44,284 bases of DNA from Candidatus Methanoperedens sp. GTDB lineage: Archaea; Halobacteriota; Methanosarcinia; Methanosarcinales; Methanoperedenaceae. The notes under the pieces are model-generated. The model did no database searches. It was not told where the DNA came from and saw only the letters and a program-made list of their open reading frames with translations. This document shows, one piece after another, positions 41,359-44,284 of this stretch. A program made the translations under genes and the position numbers. Each line of letters begins with the position of its first letter. The first letter of the stretch is position 1. The DNA is taken from contig VEPN01000023.1 of the NCBI GenBank assembly GCA_012026835.1, positions 1-44,284 of the forward strand. Direction: 5' to 3'.

Positions 41359-41895
41359 ATGGTGGGAATAAATTTCTTAAAGGACGAATCGGCCGTAGAG
41401 GGCCTTCCATTGCGGATTGTAATAGCCATAATTCTTTTTTCAGTAATCCTGACCCTTTGTGCAAAAACATTGAACAATTTCGTAGGTGATATGAATGAAA
41501 AAAAACTCATGGGCGAACTTGACTTTATTGAAAAAAACGCTGCTTCAATGTATATGAATGGCGGGGCACGCGATATAAATAATCTTCTTGATTTTCCGGG
41601 AACTGTGGAAAACATTCGTGTGAATATTCCGGATAACGCAGCTTTTGTCGTTTTTGGCGCCATGCCGCAGGCTGATGGGAGTCCCCCAGTCGCAAGGGAG
41701 ACCCATGCTGATAATGTTTACTATTACGTCATGGCCGACGGGCGGGTACAGGGTAAATCCTCTGCCGCGCGCTTTTCAGCAAATGATACGGGTTTGAACA
41801 TGCCCGTGGTGCTGTATCCGGGAGAATATGAACTTACACTGGAACTTGTAAGGAATGGGAATGGTACTTATGTCACGATCGATTATTCCAGATAG
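41359..41895 (+). CDS. Pilin-like membrane-anchored protein 1
   Basis: A 178-residue protein, first of five overlapping genes. A short basic N-terminus (MVGINFLKDESAVEGLPLR) precedes a hydrophobic helix IVIAIILFSVILTLCA (about 20-35), followed by a polar domain predicted outside the membrane with a final beta-like stretch (YELTLELVRNGNGTYVTIDY). The KDES/TG-type motif before the helix recurs in the next four proteins. The layout resembles archaeal type IV pilins and accessory pseudopilins, not any protein I can name. A TATA box 25-30 bases upstream suggests leaderless expression. Confidence 0.65.
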   Translation: MVGINFLKDESAVEGLPLRIVIAIILFSVILTLCAKTLNNFVGDMNEKKLMGELDFIEKNAASMYMNGGARDINNLLDFPGTVENIRVNIPDNAAFVVFGAMPQADGSPPVARETHADNVYYYVMADGRVQGKSSAARFSANDTGLNMPVVLYPGEYELTLELVRNGNGTYVTIDYSR

Positions 41896-42523
41896 AACTA
41901 CACGGAAAATATTTAAAGATGAGACTGGATGGGCGGATTTCTTCATAACAAGAATCGGGTTGATATTATTTGCTGCCATGCTTTTACTTTCGGCGTTCAG
42001 GGTTTACCCGATGTTCTATGAGCATGAGACCGGCGCATACATGGATGCAGTTATCTCAGAGGTCGCAGCGAAAATAGAAGCAGTTGATACCACAACCATA
42101 CCTGAACATAAATATATCTATTCATTCGATGAAAAAAACAGGAATGTAAGAATTGAAATATCCACGGAATATGTTGCAGCCCGCGGGAACCTTAGTTCAT
42201 GGAGAGATAAAGAACTGGTACATGCCAAACCCCTGGCGACTTATGTTTATCCTTCAAATAGTAAATGGGGTAACACATCAGGATTAAGAGAGTATCTCAG
42301 CAGGAGAAATAATTTCAGCAAAAACGGAGCAGATTCAAGCCCCTTAAATTTTTCAAGAGATAAGGGGGATGTTGAGGAGATGTTTGAAAATATCAGAAGC
42401 GAGCTTGCCAGGGACCCTTTTGTAGTTGATCCTGATAAGCCGTTGATTATAGAAAAAGTAATAATACACTATACTGATCAGATGGGGGGCGCGAAAAGGG
42501 ATTATGTCCTCGTTTACCAGTGA
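41861..42523 (+). CDS. Pilin-like membrane-anchored protein 2
   Basis: A protein of about 220 residues. TRKIFKDETGWADFFITRIG precedes the hydrophobic helix LILFAAMLLLSAF; the remainder is a polar extracellular-type domain with several beta-like segments and an acidic end. The KDETG motif parallels the neighbours. Three in-frame ATGs exist at 41855, 41861 and 41870; I choose 41861 because AAGGA lies 7 bases upstream, but the choice is uncertain. It overlaps the preceding gene by about 35 bases and the next by 20, so the operon is tightly packed. Function unknown; likely pilus or secretion component. Confidence 0.6.
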   Translation: MVLMSRSIIPDRTTRKIFKDETGWADFFITRIGLILFAAMLLLSAFRVYPMFYEHETGAYMDAVISEVAAKIEAVDTTTIPEHKYIYSFDEKNRNVRIEISTEYVAARGNLSSWRDKELVHAKPLATYVYPSNSKWGNTSGLREYLSRRNNFSKNGADSSPLNFSRDKGDVEEMFENIRSELARDPFVVDPDKPLIIEKVIIHYTDQMGGAKRDYVLVYQ

Positions 42524-42980
42524 CGAAAGCGGAGTAATGGAACCATATAATGACATGCCGGCTATGGCGCTGGCTATTGTCGGATTTATCATTTTTATCG
42601 CCATTGTGGCCCAGGCATATACGGCATACCAGCAGAAGGTTTTCATAGCAGAGCACTACCAGGACGCTTCAAACCTGGCTGAGAAGCTGAGTAAGGATAG
42701 CGCTATTTTAAGCGGCAGTCGCACTGATGTCATCGGTGCCTCAGAAATTGAAACTATAAGCAGGAACCCGAAAGAGCTGATTGGAAAATACGGGACATAT
42801 TATAATTTTATGTTCAAGGTCGAGGCAGACCCGCAAGGCCGCGCATACAGCAAGGTCATAAAAGACCCTGATATCCCCGAATCCAGAACCGGGGTTGCAG
42901 CATCCGTACCTGTAACAGTCAGGCTCAATGATGTGCAGGAAGTGCCGGGTATCCTGACAGTCAGGGTATGGAGGAAATAA
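42504..42980 (+). CDS. Pilin-like membrane-anchored protein 3
   Basis: A 158-residue protein. MSSFTSDESGVMEPYNDMPA leads into the hydrophobic helix MALAIVGFIIFIAIVAQAY, then a polar domain ending in a basic strand (ILTVRVWRK). The SDESG motif before the helix matches those of its neighbours. The gene overlaps the previous one by 20 bases and shares one base (TAATG) with the next. AAGGGA lies only 2 bases before the ATG, so the start is moderately sure. Probably an accessory pilin of an archaeal type IV pilus-like system; this is inferred from architecture. Confidence 0.6.
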   Translation: MSSFTSDESGVMEPYNDMPAMALAIVGFIIFIAIVAQAYTAYQQKVFIAEHYQDASNLAEKLSKDSAILSGSRTDVIGASEIETISRNPKELIGKYGTYYNFMFKVEADPQGRAYSKVIKDPDIPESRTGVAASVPVTVRLNDVQEVPGILTVRVWRK

Positions 42981-44164
42981 TGGGAAAAAGAAGCGTTTTT
43001 TCTGATACGTGCGGTTTTTCAACGACTTTTGATATTCTTCTGTTTCTTGTCATGATCTCGATCGCTGCGATAATATTGCTTCCTGAAATCCCGGGCAGTA
43101 CCCAGGTCGAATCCGCGCTTGAGTCAAAAAACCAGAAACAATCATCCCAGACGCTGTTCACGCTCCTCAACGCAAGGGTGGATGAATTCGGGTATGTAGT
43201 AGCAGGCGACCAGATGGATGCAATAGCCATACCGCTTAATATCAGTAATTCCTCTGTTTATGAAACCGGGAAAAAAATCATAGCGGGCAAGGAGGTAAGG
43301 CATAAGACCTTTTCTGATATTGCAGCCGAAAATGCGGCGACGCAGTGGGTAATATACCATAATGGAACAACCATAAAACTGAACTTTTTAATGACAAATT
43401 ATACGAACAGCCTGGATAGTGTGATGAAAACTCATCTTGAAAGGCAAATAGGGGATAGATACAGCTATAACCTGACAGTCATGTGGAGGCCATTTGTTAA
43501 CGTGCCTATCGGGGGAGGTGTAAGCATAGGGGAGCCTGCTCCTGAAAATGCGTACACTGAATCGACATACATCACGATGCCCTACCGTGTGGGATTCACA
43601 CGCAAACGCGTTGAAGCGATAATTGATAATAATTTCAATAACAGCAAATTCGGGAACCTGTCTTCAAGCTTTGATGCCTTAAAGAAAAACGCAACTAACA
43701 GGACTGCAATAGAGGAAGAGATTTCCAGTAAAATATTTGATTCTATCAACGGGACAATAGATGAAGCTGTGGACGGGATAGTGGATGAAACGCTCGGACC
43801 TGTTATCGAGGATGCTAAAAGCACAATGATAGAACAGGTCAATAATCTGCTTCCGGAGTCTGATCTCATGTTTAGTATGGAGATTAATAATATGATCAAT
43901 AATATGCTGGATAGTGTTGTTTCTGAAGTGTCTGGTTCGGCCTCGGATAAGCTCAAGTCTTATCTCAAGGATGCTGCAAAAGAGGAAGTCCGGGAAATCG
44001 CAGATGAGGAAATAAAAGGACTGGTAACAGAACTTGCCGATTTGTATGTAAATAATGCCATGACCACAGCCGAGATCAGGGATCGCATTCTGACTGATGT
44101 CTTCTCGCGTATCAATATCAGCAGGGCACAGATTACGCTGTCCATCTGGGAGAAAAGAAGATGA
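42980..44164 (+). CDS. Large pilin-like membrane-anchored protein 4
   Basis: A 394-residue protein. The N-terminus MGKRSVFSDTCGFSTTFDIL runs into the hydrophobic LLFLVMISIAAIILL, followed by a long extracellular-type region. About residues 210-360 are helical and rich in Asp, Glu, Ser and Asn (EEEISSKIFDSINGTIDEAV, then several EAV- and EVR-type heptads), suggesting a coiled coil. Several N-x-S/T sequons could be glycosylated. I start at the ATG at 42980, with GGAGG 5 bases upstream; a longer frame from 42968 is less likely. Function is unknown; it probably belongs to the same surface machine as its neighbours. Confidence 0.6.
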   Translation: MGKRSVFSDTCGFSTTFDILLFLVMISIAAIILLPEIPGSTQVESALESKNQKQSSQTLFTLLNARVDEFGYVVAGDQMDAIAIPLNISNSSVYETGKKIIAGKEVRHKTFSDIAAENAATQWVIYHNGTTIKLNFLMTNYTNSLDSVMKTHLERQIGDRYSYNLTVMWRPFVNVPIGGGVSIGEPAPENAYTESTYITMPYRVGFTRKRVEAIIDNNFNNSKFGNLSSSFDALKKNATNRTAIEEEISSKIFDSINGTIDEAVDGIVDETLGPVIEDAKSTMIEQVNNLLPESDLMFSMEINNMINNMLDSVVSEVSGSASDKLKSYLKDAAKEEVREIADEEIKGLVTELADLYVNNAMTTAEIRDRILTDVFSRINISRAQITLSIWEKRR

Positions 44165-44284
44165 CAAAATCCTGGTTCCTGAAAGACGACACAGCCCGTG
44201 TCCCCTTTGCCGTGATCGGCGTATTTCTCATTATCGTTTCCCTTATCGTCTCCATGAACCTCACGCGCCTGGACATAAAAATGG
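44161..44284 (+). CDS. Pilin-like membrane protein 5 (partial, runs off the window)
   Basis: The start of a fifth gene of the operon, overlapping the previous stop as ATGA. Visible residues: MTKSWFLKDDTARVPFAVIG followed by the hydrophobic VFLIIVSLIVSM and NLTRLDIKM. KDDTARVPFAVIGV resembles the DRAVSPVIGV-type signal region of haloarchaeal type IV pilins. The rest lies beyond the window. Confidence 0.6.
   Translation, partial: MTKSWFLKDDTARVPFAVIGVFLIIVSLIVSMNLTRLDIKM

Noticed and set aside
1-44284. tRNA and rRNA genes
   Set aside because: I looked through the intergenic stretches for T-arm-like motifs and cloverleaf arms and found none convincing; a tRNAscan run would settle it.

Overview
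The window looks like the chromosome of a methanogen-related euryarchaeon. A full-length MtrD (methyl-H4MPT:CoM methyltransferase subunit), an MC1-type chromosomal protein, a class I lysyl-tRNA synthetase, an archaeal CoaD, a geranylgeranyl-reductase-family flavoprotein, a two-gene lipoate ligase and TATA-box promoters all point to the Methanosarcinales. A complete class III polyhydroxyalkanoate (PHA) locus together with these makes a Candidatus Methanoperedens (ANME-2d)-like organism the best guess. That is inferred from gene content and was not tested by search.

Layout. 1-5.7 kb: ion handling (DUF1614 protein, Ca2+/cation exchanger, divergent P-type ATPase, COG2426 membrane protein, decayed trkH). 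5.8-11.7 kb: a lone methyltransferase, then a minus-strand operon of SLC13/DASS transporter, NSS (SNF-type) transporter and an M4-like metallopeptidase. 11.8-18.2 kb: a compact minus-strand cluster of MscS channel, lysine 2,3-aminomutase, PurD-like ATP-grasp ligase, EctA-like acetyltransferase, a second long aminomutase whose specificity residues look glutamate-type, and a DUF4177 protein. 18.4-23.2 kb: stress protein, a solitary mtrD coupled to a DUF1646 transporter, small zinc-ribbon and membrane proteins, and a divergent membrane-anchored winged-helix regulator. 23.2-29.5 kb: PHA locus (two PhaE-like proteins, PhaC, a broken SDR, thiolase, two acetoacetyl-CoA-reductase-like SDRs, a 51-residue protein). 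29.8-41.1 kb: glycosyltransferase, bifunctional trehalose-phosphate synthase/phosphatase, MFS transporter, GGR-family reductase, lipoate ligase pair, CBS protein, TIM-barrel protein, LysRS, CoaD and MC1. 41.4 kb-end: the start of an operon of pilin-like proteins.

Two themes link the genes. One is osmotic and sodium physiology: Nepsilon-acetyl-beta-lysine-type and possibly beta-glutamate-type solutes, trehalose, MscS, several Na+-coupled transporter families and MtrD. The other is carbon storage as PHA. The best candidates for something undescribed are (i) the aminomutase/ATP-grasp/GNAT/MscS cluster, which contains more enzymes than acetyl-beta-lysine synthesis needs, and (ii) a solitary mtrD paired with a cation-transporter gene and facing a membrane-anchored regulator. 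The window also carries several remnants (trkH, SDR, DASS 3' end, DUF4177) and a duplicated zinc-ribbon gene with a deletion scar, so it has been rearranged locally.
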